Of a stretch of DNA of 64,000 nucleotides, positions 13,201-25,800 are shown one piece after another (the first letter of the stretch is position 1; each line of letters begins with the position of its first letter). Location of the stretch: assembly GCF_002234675.1 (NCBI RefSeq), contig NC_019866.2, positions 25,707,031-25,771,030 of the forward strand. Reading direction: 5' to 3'. Both the position numbers and the translations under genes were made by a program. This stretch comes from Oryzias latipes. Its lineage: Eukaryota; Chordata; Actinopteri; Beloniformes; Adrianichthyidae. The notes below the pieces were generated by a model. The model worked only from the letters and a program-made list of their open reading frames with translations, ran no database searches and had not been told where the DNA came from.

Positions 13201-16200
13201 CACAATCCCTTGCGGTGCCAATTTAACAGCAGCACCAAAGTTACATCTACTTAATTGAATTAATTTGAATGAAAGTAAAATAACTGTCTGATAACTACAT
13301 GTTATTTTTAAACTGACTTAACAAAAAGAAAGATTTTTAATGATCTTAACTGAAGCAAACAATTAATTTAGATCAAAGTATAAAGTTTATCTTTCCAACA
13401 TCCATATGTGGTCTTATCACCCTCTCATGGTGGAAAAAGTATTATCTGAGCTTCTTCATCCACTAAATCATCTTCAAATGGACACGCCATGCTGCTTCAC
13501 CTCTCTGTAAACAAACTAACCTTCAACTAAACCTGCTCCAGACCAGGTTATGTTCAGAGCATGAGTTGCTATGGCAACTTGACATACTCTGAAACATACC
13601 TCCATTTCTGGAACCGAAAGCTGAGGTTATCAACTTCCTTAGCCTCAAACTTACCGTGGGAGCTAACAGAACCTGCTTTCTGGAATACCCCCCTGGGTGA
13701 ATCGAGGCCAAAATAACAAACAAACCCCCCCAACTGAAACATGTCATTTACCTGTAAATGAAAGAAAAGGGAAATCATTGACAAACACTAACCTCCCTAG
13801 ACTAACAAAAACAGGAGATAAAAAAATGTACTAAAGAAAATGGCAGCTCACCCCTACAGCTTCACTTAACACAACTACAAACCAAAAGACTAAACAGAGT
13901 GGGCACAAAACCACAAAGTGCAACACAAACTAAACAGGCGGTGAAATACAAACCAAAATGGAGACTCGCCGCTGCCGTGGAGACTCGTCCATGAGGTGTT
14001 TTTAAAGATGGCCTCCATCAGCTTGTCCAATGGGAGGCCACACCTTTGCCAGCACACCTGAAAAGAATCAGACATAAACAGACACACAAAGATGCAGAAA
14101 AACACAGAGGTCCCACTCTGATACAGAAATACACAAAACACAGAACAAACAGAACCAAACAAAACCAAATCCGGCCACAGCCGTAACAATCCTGTTCGGT
14201 CACTGCAGGTTCATGCCAATCACCCACAGCTGCTTTCATTCCTGTTCATTGTTCTCAGTACATAGAAGGGTCTGGTTTTCAGCTCTGCATTGTCAGCTCA
14301 TCTCCTTTTTCACTCTCATGTTTCATGGTTTTGTCCCGTTTTTTAGTTTCTTCCAACCAAGTCCAGTCTCCTCGATTCTGGGTCCCGCCCTAGTGATTTC
14401 TGACAGAAATAAAACCTATTGATGACCAAGTTGAAACGTTCTGGAAAAAAACCCAGAGGCCTGAATCCAGGACACAGGGATGGATTGCAGTGATGGGATT
14501 GCACATGAGCTGCTGAAAGACAGGATAGTGTTTGTGTGCAGGGTGGGAGGATGCAAGTGAGAGCAGAATCAAAAGACTGTCAAAGTCAAAAGACTTTCAA
14601 CTGTTGTGTTTTAGGCATACATCATGGAGGGAGTGGTCCTGAAGAGCAGATCTGTTTGGAATTGTCTAATCCAAACCAACGTTGTCTGTGCAGGTGGACA
14701 GCTCCGTTTTCCACAGCAGGGAAATGGTCCAAAGCCTCGCGTTTGGACTGTCCTTCCTGCAGAGGATGGACATGAAGCCGGTTGTAATCATTGCATGGTC
14801 TGAGGACGAGGCGCCAAAGTCCGGAGGCTCCGTCTCTGGATGTCCCACCAGTGGACTGATGGAGCGATGCCAGCAGCTGAGTCAAGCTCTGCAGCAGCAC
14901 TCGGGCACCGTCCTCCCGTTCTTCTCCTCAGAGGCGGTTCTCCACCTGCAAGAGGCGCCAAATGGAAGCAAGTAAGCACAACTTAAAGGGAGGAGACTCT
15001 CCTACCTGCAGGCTTACATAGACTTTGATTGTAGATGCACTTCAAACGTTTCCTTTCTTCTTTCTATTTCGTACTGTATAATTTCTTACATCTGTTACAC
15101 AAGTACCGTGTTTTGGAGTATAAGTCACAGCAGCAGAAAAATGCATGAAAAGAAAAAACATATGGTCGTCGCATTTTTTGGCATCTGGTTCTTCTTATGA
15201 CACGTGTCAAATTCGATGCTCAATACTAGTCCAAAAATGTGTCCATAAACTAGACAATCCCGTCACATACAGGAGAAGCTACTGTCAGGTTTTCAGTTAG
15301 CCTCATCGCTACATCGTCTACATATCTCATTTACATTTCATGTTGAGAGATCAGGTTTATTGGTTTTAACTCTACAAACGCGTTGGTAAACATGTCTGGG
15401 TTCATGACATCATTCCGAGCTGTAAGGCCATCTTTAACCTTGTAGTGGAGGAGTTGCGTCTGAATTGTGACCACTTTCAGCGGTATTTCTGTTTCTGTAA
15501 CTCCATTTCATGTCTTCATGTCATGATATCCTGCATCAGTACTTTGTCTTTTCCTCTGGGCGTTTCCCTTCACCCCACAGCCAATCAGCTTCCTCCGTCT
15601 GTCTCCTGCGTCCTCTACCAGCAGCTACCTTCATGTCTTCCTTCATCCAGAATCCTCCTCTCTGGTCTTCCTCTAGACCTCTGGCAGCTCTAGACTCAAT
15701 GGATTCACCGTCTGTCCTCTGGACATGTCTCAACCATCTCAGTCTGGCTTTATCTCCTCTAACATGTCTGTCCCTCTGCTGTCCTCATTCCTGATCCATC
15801 CTGAACCTCAGCATCTTCGTCTCTGCGTCCTGTCTTCCTCAGTGTCTAGGAAACAACATGGCTGCTCTCTCCACACCTTTCCTTTCATTCCAGCTCAAAC
15901 TCTTTTCTGACACTTTTCTCCACCCATTCCAACCTGCCTACACTCTTCTTCACTTCTTTTCCACTCTCCCCGTTCCTCTGGACTGTTGACCGTAGATCCT
16001 TCAGATCCTCCGCCTTCATCTCCTTCATTTCAGCTGAACAGGTGATAGTGATGGGATAGACTCACTCTGATGAGAGTGGTGTTTGTGGTGTTTTTCAAAG
16101 CTCTTGTTGCACTTTTCTCATGATAAAGGACAACTGGATGTCTATTTTTTTTAATTCAAACCTTGGTGAATCAGGAGACAAAAAAAATGCTGTTTGAAAA

Positions 16201-16852
16201 AGCTGCTACAGTGGGCGGGGCCAAAGTCTCCCTGCTCCGCCCCATTCTGCATCAGGGTTTGTGTTATTTGCCTTGGTTTTTGCTTCTGTTTTTGTTCCGT
16301 CATGTTTGAGTTCTGGTTCCTGTTTTATTTTGAAAGTTTCCTGTATGTGTTAGTTTTGAGTTTTACTTCCTGGTTCCAATCTCTCCTGATCGTTCTCACC
16401 TGTGTCTTGTCAGTTCTGTTTGGATTTGAGTCTTGCCTCTGGGGGGTATTCCAGGAAGCATGTTTAAACTACCCTGACTTTAAGCCTGAACTCTGGCTGA
16501 AATCCGCCTGAACTTGCTTACTCTGGGTATGTCGGTTCCAACAGACCGGATATGAGTTGGCGTAATTACGCTCCACTTGGTAACCCTGGGTTAACGCACG
16601 TACACAGCAGGTACATAAAGACATTCTCAATGGATCGCCGATTTACGGAGTCACCATGGAAACACGTGGAGAAAAAAAGAGAGGCTACACTTCAGTGAGA
16701 CGGAGTCTGAGATTTAAATGACGGCGTATAAAGATTATACGTCCATCAAAAAGTAATACGGCTGCATCATCATCAAAAGAAAGAGTTTCTGCTTGGAGAA
16801 AAAGAACAAAGTAAACGCACAAGTTTCTGATCTTATTTCCATTTTCAACTGA

Positions 16853-16887
<35 letters not shown>

Positions 16888-19800
16888 CTTATCCAATTTT
16901 GCCAACCTAAATGAATTACTTCTATTGGTAACAAGTAATTGAGTTAAATTTATTCAACCTAATTTCTTACGTCTATAAAACTCAATAAATGTTTAAACAA
17001 CTCAAATTTACATATTTATTTAACTAAATGTCATATTACTCCAATTCAAGTAATCTTTTTTCCATCGTAATGAATTATAGTTCTTGAACTCTCATATGTT
17101 TGAATTTACCGTGAGAGCTAGCTTAATCTGCTTTCTGGAATACCCCTCTGCCTCCCTCTTGACCAGGGGGGTATTCCAGAGAGCAGGTTCTGCTAGCTCC
17201 CACGGTAAGTTTGAGGCTAAGGAAGTTGATAACCTCAGCTTTCGGTTCCAGAAATGGAGGTATGTTTCAGAGTATGTCAAGTTGCCATAGCAACTCATGC
17301 TCTGAACATAACCTGGTCTGGAGCAGGTTTAGTTGAAGGTTAGTTTGTTTTCAGAGAGGTGAAGCAGCATGGCGTGTCCATTTGAAGATGATTTAGTGGA
17401 TGAAGAAGCTCAGATAATACTTTTTCCACCGTGAGAGGGTGATAAGACCACACATGGATGTTGGAAAGAGAAACTTTATACTTTGATCTAACTTCATTAT
17501 TTGCTTCAGTTAAGATCATTAAAAATCTTTCTTTTTGTTAAGTCAGTTTAAAAATAACGCATAGTTATGAGACAGTTATTTTACTTTCATTTTCTTAACT
17601 GTTTTTCCCTTTTGGGGTCACGGGGCTGCTGGAGCCTATCCTGGCCACTTGTTGGCAAAGGCAGGGGGAAACCTGGACAGGTCGCCAGTCTGTCGCAGGG
17701 TAGAATGTCCACAAACACACACCCATTCACTCTCACACTCACACCTATGGTCAATTTAGAGTGACCAATCAACCTATGAAGCATGTTTTTGGACAGTGGG
17801 AGGAAGCCGGAGACCCCGGAGAGAACCCACGCATGCACGGGGAGAACATGCAAACTCCACACAGAAAGGTCCCCTGTTGATGTAATGTTTTTCATGTCCC
17901 CCAGCTGGGACTTGAACTGGAGGCCTTTTTGCTGTGAGGCAAGAGCGCTAACCACTGCGCCACCGTGCAGCCTACTTTCATTTTAATTAATTCAATTAAG
18001 GAGGTGTAACTTTGGTGCTGCTGTTAGATCTGCATCGCAAGGGATTGTGGGATACCATTCCCTTTGCCTGTCTGGATGGGTTTGGGTTTAAGTGTGGGTT
18101 TTTGACCAAATGTGTTTAGTTGTTTAGCTGTTTTACTGTGTTTTGTCGAGTTATTTTGTCCTGTTATGTTTAATTCTTTCTGCACCATGAGTGAGAGGGA
18201 GGAAGAGGCTGATGAGGATATTTAGCATCATTAGTGAAATATTTTAATACAAGCAATGAAGTTGAAATCAATCTTGTTATAAAGTATCCATGTTTCAAGC
18301 TGATAATTTGCAATGTATCACTCATTTTAATTTGATAAAAATGAGAATATCTGCAGCCTGTAACTTAGACACATGAGAGTTAAAGAAGTATAAATGGAAA
18401 CACATTTAATTGAATTAGAGTAATAGGACATTTAGTTATGTAAATATGTAAATTTGAGCTGTAAAAAAATATTGAGTTGGATAAATGTAAGAAATTAGGT
18501 TGAAAAATTTAACTCAATTACTTGTTACCAACTGAAGCAATTAGTTGGGCATGATGCCATTGAAGTGCAGACTTTCAGCTTTTATTCCATGGGTTGAACA
18601 AAAAGATTGCATAAAATTGTGAAAAACTAAAGCATTTTTTAAACACAATCCCTTCATTTCATGGTCTGGTAAGTAATTGGACAATTGACTTCCATGCTAT
18701 TGCATGGGCAGGTGTGGGTAATTCCCTTGTTATGTCATTATGAGTGAAGCAGATAAAAGGCCTGGAGTTGATTAGAGGACTCGTGCTGCATTTGGAAAAT
18801 TTTGCTGTGAACAGACAACATGCGGTCAAAGGAGCTCTCCATGCAGGTGAAAGGAGCCATCATTAAGCTGAGAAAACAGAAAAAAAACATGAAACCAGAA
18901 ACTACTACAGTATTAGGAGTGGCAACATCAACAGTGTGGTTCATCCTGAGAAAGAAAGAAAGCTCTGGTGAACTCAGCAACACAAAAAGACCTGAACGTC
19001 CACGGAAGACAACAGTGGTGGATGATGGCAGAATCATTTCCATGGTGAAGAGGAACCCGTTCACAACAGCCAACCAAGGGAACAACACTCTCCAGGAGGT
19101 AGGCGGATCAATATCCAAGTCTACCATCAAAAGAAGACTGCATGAAAGTAGATCCAGAGGGAACACTGCAAGATGCAAGCCACTCAGAAGCCTCAAGAAT
19201 AGGAAGGCTAGATTGGACTTTGCTAAAAAGCATCTCAAAAAGTTCTGGAAAAACATTCTTTGGACAGATGAAACCATAATCAACCTCTACCAGAATGATG
19301 GCAAGAGGAAAGTATGGAGAAGGCGTGAAGAAGCTCCTGATCCAAAGCACACTACATCATCAGTAAAACACGGTGGAGGCAGTGTGATGGTCTGGGCGTG
19401 CATGGCTGCTAGTGGCACTGGGACACTAGTGTTTATTGATGACGTGACACAGGACAGAAGCCTAAAGAATTCTGAGGTGTTCAGAGACAGACTGTCTGCG
19501 CAGATCCAGGTGAATGCAGCCCTGTCTGCGCAGATCCAGGTGAATGCAGCCCTGTCTGCGCAGATCCAGGTGAATGCAGCCCTGTCTGCGCAGATCCAGG
19601 TGAATGCAGCCCTGTCTGCACAGATCCAGGTGAATGCAGCCCTGTCTGCGCAGATCCAGGTGAATGCAGCCAAACTGATTGGGCAGCGTTTTATAATACA
19701 GATGGACAACGACCCAAAACCTCCAGCCAAAGCAACTCAGGAGTTTATTAAAGCAAAGAAGTGGATATTCTTGAATGGCCAAGTCAGTCACCTGATCTGA

Positions 19801-22800
19801 ACCCAATTGAGCAGCATTTCACTTGTTGAAGACTAAACTTCAGACAGAAAGGCCCACAAACAAACAGCAACTGTTTGCCGCTGCAGTAAAGGCCTGGCAG
19901 AGCATTCAGAAGGAGAAAACCAGCATCTGGTGATGTCCATGAGTTCAAGACTTCAGGCTGTCATCGCCAACAACCAAGTATTGGGAATGACCATTTGGTT
20001 TGCAGTTATTTCATTTGTCCAATGACTGACCAGCCCATGAAATGAAGGGATTGTGTTTAAAAATACTTTAGTTTTTCACATTTTTATGTAATCTTTTTGT
20101 TCAACCCATGGAATAAAAGCTGAAAGTCTGCACTTCAATGGCATCTGAGTTGTTTTATTTAAAATTCACTGTGGTAATGTACAGAAACTAAATTAGAATG
20201 TGTCTCTGTCTAAATATTTATGGTCCTGCATTACAAAAGAAATGAGAAACTCTGACTCCGTCTCACTGAAGTATACCGCTTTCTTTTTTTCTCCACGCGT
20301 TTCCATGGTGACTCCGTAAATCGGCGATCCATTGAGAATGTCTTTATGTACCTGCTGTGCACGTGCGTTAACCCAGGGTTACCAAGTGGAGCGTAATTAC
20401 GCTAACTCATATCCGGTCTTTTGGAACCGACATACCCAGAGTAAACAAGTTCAGGCGGATTTCAGCCAGAGTTCAGGCTTAAAGTCAGGCTAGTTTAAAC
20501 GGGCCTTCTGGAATACCCCCCTGGTCCATACCATCATTTTCCTGTTCGTCTTCTGCCCTGTTTACCTGATTAGCCTGAAGTGAGTTTTGTTTTGGGTTCC
20601 CTGCTCAGCAGCGCTTTCTGTTGTGGCCTAGGAACCGTGTGCCTCCCGTCTCTGCATTTTGGGTCCTTTAACAACCCCTCAACCTTACATTCTGATCCTC
20701 CACCTGCAGACCAACAGATCCATGAACGCCTCAGTTCTCTGGATCAGAACTGGATGGATGGATGGATCGGATGTTGCTGCTAGTGTTAGCTTGGGGCTGT
20801 GAGGGGCTGTAAGCTAGCAGGAGAGACTGAAAACAGATGGGTGATGGGAAGTGGAGGCGGGCTTACTCTGTGCAAATTTCTAGTTTCTCCTGCCGCTCTG
20901 CAGAAACTATGTCCCAGAAAATGGCACAGATTTTACAGTTAGGCTAAAAACTGCATCGTCCTCATTAAAATACCAGCGGGAACACTTTGAAAACTGATCA
21001 GAAGATGATTGGAGAGGGACTTTAAATGGCATGGGACAAAACGCTGACATAACTGCCCCTTTGGGGGCTTTTGGTCAAATTGAAACCTTTACCATCCAAA
21101 GCGAAGCCAGGTCTTCAAATGTCCAATACGGTCTCTTAAGAGGGTTTTATGGAAGGTATTCCTTATTAGTGGAGCCAAAGCTTTACATGTAAAGGTGGGA
21201 GTAAAAACTAACGAGACTAAACCATGAATCAATTATGAGAAGCAGAAAGAAGCTTAGATGATAATCTCAACTAAATGAATGAAAAGAGAAAAAGAAATTG
21301 TTACCATTTTTGAACAGAGTAATTTTAAATCTAACAAGCTAAGTGGAAGAGATAGAAAAATGTTCCAGAGTAATGTCAGTATTTGTCTTTAAAGTTTCTC
21401 AAGCTGAAATACTTAGGAAGTCCTTCAAAAGTCTAAACTGGAGTTTTAAATGTCCTGCATCAAAGAGAAAAAGGTTTTTTTCCTGACCTCTCGATGATCT
21501 TCTGTCTGATTTGTTGCTGCTCAGCGACCGACCCTACATCGATGTGGTAACCAGTCTTCTTCAGTGGAGTCTGGACAGTGGGATGATCCCGCTCATCTGT
21601 CCGGTGGGGAGGGACACCAGAGGTTGTTCGGTCATCCTGGACCAAACTGAGGTCACAGCAGCTGTTTCCCGAGCTCTGCAGCCGCACAAGGTCATGTTCC
21701 TGAACCACTGCGGAGGCCTGCGAAGCCCAGAACGAAAGGCAGGAACCCTGCATGCGTTTAACAGAAAGACCAGTGCAGCAATCTGACACTGGATCAGCGC
21801 CATGTGTTACGGAATCCATTTTAAAGCAGGTAAATGTGGGTTTCAGGTGCTGGATACTGTGTCTCTCCCTGCTGACCTGCCCCGTTTGTCCACCGCATCA
21901 TGTCTGAGTGAGGCCGAACGCCGCAAAGTCACCACCATCACCAAAATCCTCAACCAGCTGCCGGCAGAGTCGTCCGCCGTGATCACCTCAGCCGACACTC
22001 TGCTGTCCGAGCTGTTCAGCCACAGAGGTGAACTTCTGCCTTCATCATCCTGATGGATCCAAGTATGATGGTGACTGAGGGAGCTGAGACTCCAAATCTG
22101 GGGGGGCTGTGGCTGCACTTCCTCTGCAACAGGGGCATCATCTCGTCTAGATTTTATGCATTAAGAAATGACTAAAACTTTTACTTCACTCAGACAGAAC
22201 TCATCTTTAGAGACCCACTCCAATGAAAACCGCCTTTTTGGAGTTTTGAACAGGTTTTGGTGGGATTTTCCATTGATGGAGGACATCCTCCTGAGAACCA
22301 GCCCATTCATGGCTTCTGTAGGGGACATTTGGTTTGGAATCGGGTCCTTTGGCACTTCTGAATTTCTCTACTAAGACCTGATGTGCCTAAATCAGGACAT
22401 CCTGGCCTTTCTAATGATGTGTTTGGGTGGGATAGTGGGGAGTTTGGATTTAAGGGGCTGTTTCTCAAGAGCTAAAGAAAATTAAGCTCAAAACTGCATT
22501 TCTGACTATTTTTTTTATTCAAATCACTGTGAATGAGGAGCAGATGAAAAGCTGACGGTGGAAAAAGCTTGTGCCAGGGATGTAGGTGCTGCAGTCAGGT
22601 TGGGGTTAAATCAAGAACTGAAGTCAAGCAGTTTTATTATGCTATAGCTGTGTTTTAAATTCATGAGCACATACACACACACGTGCACAGCTAGGCTGAT
22701 AGGCTCCTCCCCTTTCTCAGTCTCCTGCTGTACATCCACTTCTGCGACCTTCTGAGCTCGCTTTAGTGCTCTGTCAGCGGCAGTTCAGTCTAATCTGTGT

Positions 22801-25800
22801 TCTCTTCCTGCTGTCAGGATCTGGAACCCTCTTTAAAAGTGGAGATCCCATTCACCGGTCAGTAGGTGTCACTCAAACACTGCTCCTCTGGGCTGCAAGC
22901 CTGAATTCATAGTCTGCTCTTGGCTTGGCTTGTGCAGGTACTCCTCTCTGGTTGGCATAGATGTGCAGCGCCTGCTGGCTCTCATCAACAAGTCCTTTGA
23001 TAAAACTCTGAAGGAGGATTACTTCGACTCTCTGAAGGGGCGGCTGCGCGCCATCTACCTCTCTGAAGGGTGAGTCCAACAGCTGCAGGAACAGCTTCTT
23101 CTGCAGTGTGTTGAAGCCACATGAACTGTCGCTGGGTCCTTTCAGCTACAACGCAGCAGCCATCATCACAATGGAGCCGGTGAACGGCGGCACTCCTTAT
23201 CTGGACAAGTTTGTGGTGAGCAGCAGTAAGCAGGGCCAGGGCATGAGCCACATCCTGTGGGAGTGCATCAGACATGACCAGGGCAAATTATTCTGGAGGT
23301 CGAAAGCTGCAAACAAAATCAACCCATGGTGAGAAACGCCTTTTCAGACGTGGACTGTTCCAACACAACCAGGTGTTGTGTTGGAACACAATGACTCTAT
23401 TTCTAGATGAAGAGAAAAAGGAGCTGAAACATGACAGGAAGAGGGGCGGCACAAACAAACAACATCTGCTCTCATCAGAGAGTAGAAATATGGAGAAAAA
23501 AAAGACTTTTCTATTCAGTGGTCCCTCGTTCATCGCATGGTAAACGTTCCATAAATAACCTGCAATAGTTGAAATCTGGGACGCAGGATAGATGTTCAAA
23601 GGCTGCAAAACTCCTCACTACACACAGTCTACACTTTTCTCAGACAGACATTAACATTTTCAGACTTTTTCATAGAATAAAACAAAGATCTGATCACGGT
23701 CTGACATTTATGAAAATGTGACAAACTGAATGCATTCTGTCCAGGAGACGACAGGGAGAAGATTGATTGAAAAGGTTAACAGCCAATCGGGATGCAGAAC
23801 TCGGCGGGCTGTAAAAACAAAACAAAAAACAAGAATGCAAAGTTACGCTGACAAGAAATCAGCGAAACAGTGAGACAAGATGGATGAACCATGAAATAGA
23901 AAGAGACCAACAGCAAAAAAAGAAAAGAGTACATGTGACATAAGATGGGGGGACAAAGTGTGGGAAGCCCCCAGTGCACCCCTTTGGGGGCTGCAGCCAA
24001 CACACACCTGAACTGGACCAACTGACAAATGTTGTATACTTTTGGGCTGTGGGAGGAAGTTGATGTCCAGGAAAAAACAGTCGTGCACAGGAACAACATG
24101 CAGACTCCACACAGAAGGTCCCAGCGGGGGTTTGAATCACAGCCTTCCTGCTGTGAGACAAGAATGCTAACCACTACACCACCATGCAAGAGTACAGCCT
24201 CAGAGCATAGCTAGGATCTGCCGCCACCTTTGGGTGAAATACATCACTGTCGCTGAAGAAGGAGTCTTACCAAGACTGCCAGGCTTGGTAAGACTCCTCC
24301 AGACATGCGTCCATCCAGACATGCGTCCGTCCAGACATGCGTCCGTCCAGACATGCGTCCGTCCAGACATGCGTCCGTCCAGACATGCGTCCGTCCAGAC
24401 ATGCGTCCATCCAGACATGCGCCCATCCAGACATGCGTCCGTCCAGACATGCGTCCGTCCAGACATGCGTCCATCCAGACATGCGCCCATCCAGACATGC
24501 GTCCATCCAGACATGCGTCTGTCCAGACATGCGCCCATCCAGACCATTTACAAAAAGTTTGATCAGAAAACAAATCTATACCATTTTGTTGATTTACAAA
24601 GCACCTTTTCACTACCAGGGCTACACAAAAGCTGAAAAACCTAACTGGGATTACATAAAATATGCTGTTAGATAAACACATGGCATCAGTAACTGCAGAA
24701 ATAGCAACAAATAAAACAGCCGATGGATGCAAACAAAACCCTTGGAACATCAGTTGCAGAGAAGAAAGGATCAGTTAGGCTTTTGAGGAGTGACAGAACA
24801 AAAAGCAGATGAAGATACAATCACAGACAAAAGAGAGACGTTCAGAACAGGAACAACAGAATGACTCATTTAACCTGATTTGTGTGTAATTGTAATTGAG
24901 ATGGGAGTACAGGGTATGAGGGGGACTCTCTGTGCATAGTCTGGACCAATACCCACTCCAGACTATGCACAGAAGGGGGAGGAGTCAGTATACTGAAGTC
25001 AAGAATGGGATGAGCAGTCAACAAGTGTCGTGTTTCCCATCCAGCTACGTCTGACCTTCAGTAGACATGGAAGCCAATTCGGTCCAATTCGCTCTGGAAC
25101 CAGAGGACCAGCATTTTTGTCTGCTGGTTGTGTCCTTGATGGGTCTAACAGTCTTGGGCTTGTGGTGGAGTGTCCGCCCTGAGACTGGAAGGTCACCAGT
25201 TCAAATCCAGGTTGAGTCATACCAAAGACTTGTCCCTCAGCATTAAGGTGTATGATGGAACCACCAAACGGTTCCTGAGTTTAGCTGTGTCAGACCCTCA
25301 GGTGCAGTTCAACTGGGACCAATCAGAGACTCAGATTTGCTTGGGATGTTTGGGTAACATTCTTTTTAAAAAGAAGCAACCATTTGCTTGGTTGCTCCGG
25401 TTGGCTTCCTCGGTCCCGTCAATGCCTGACCAGAGCTCTTCTACTTATTCATGCATTTGTCTCCAGTAGGTTAGACTACTGTAACGGCCTGCTCACCGGC
25501 CTCTCCAAACGAGCTGTAAAACAGCTTCAGTACATCCAGAATGCTGCTGCTCGAGTCCTGACCAGAACCAGGAAGTATGATCACATTAGTCCTGTGCTCA
25601 GGTCTCTGCACTGGCTCCCTGTACCTCAAAGAATAGACTTCAAAGCAGCTCTGCTTGTGTACAAGTCTCTCCATGGCCACGCACCAAAGTACATCTCTGA
25701 CATGTTAGTGCCATATGAATCATCTCGTACTCTGAGGACCTCAGGGGCCGGCCTCCTGTTGATTCCCAGAGTCAGAACTAAACAAGGGGAATCAGCGTTT

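Larger units (their letters stand above)
12165..13694 (+). mobile_element. PIF/Harbinger-type element, copy 1
   Basis: Left end gggaggtattcca and right end tggaatacccccc are inverted. The next 180 bases (agcctgactttaagcctgaa, tcaccatggaaacacgtgg) recur in copy 2 and, inverted, in copy 3. On the minus strand, a transposase N-terminus (MACPFEDD) starts at 13490 and stops after 21 residues. It is therefore non-autonomous, with most of the transposase deleted. The Harbinger assignment rests on that N-terminus and is from memory. Confidence 0.7.
18553..20228 (+). mobile_element. Tc1/mariner element
   Basis: Inverted repeats of about 110 bp: 18553-18664 begins gatgccattgaagtgcagac and 20035-20145 is the complement. 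At the right, sequence continues to tatttatggtcctg near 20228, the expected outer tip. The left tip is missing. A transposase pseudogene lies inside. Confidence 0.85.
17161..20526 (-). mobile_element. PIF/Harbinger-type element, copy 3 (with nested SINE and Tc1)
   Basis: Its ends are a perfect 20-bp inverted pair, gaccaggggggtattccaga at 17161-17180 and the complement at 20507-20526. Its right-end sequence comes first, so it is inverted relative to copies 1 and 2. It contains the transposase remnant at 17369, a SINE (17604-17972) and a Tc1 element (18553-20228). Confidence 0.8.

Noticed and set aside
18738-19283. 181-codon minus-strand frame
   Set aside because: Antisense shadow of the Tc1 transposase.
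24234-24750. Open frames rich in [12 protein letters not shown] or [10 protein letters not shown]
   Set aside because: Both strands of the 16-bp minisatellite; stop-free by unit composition.
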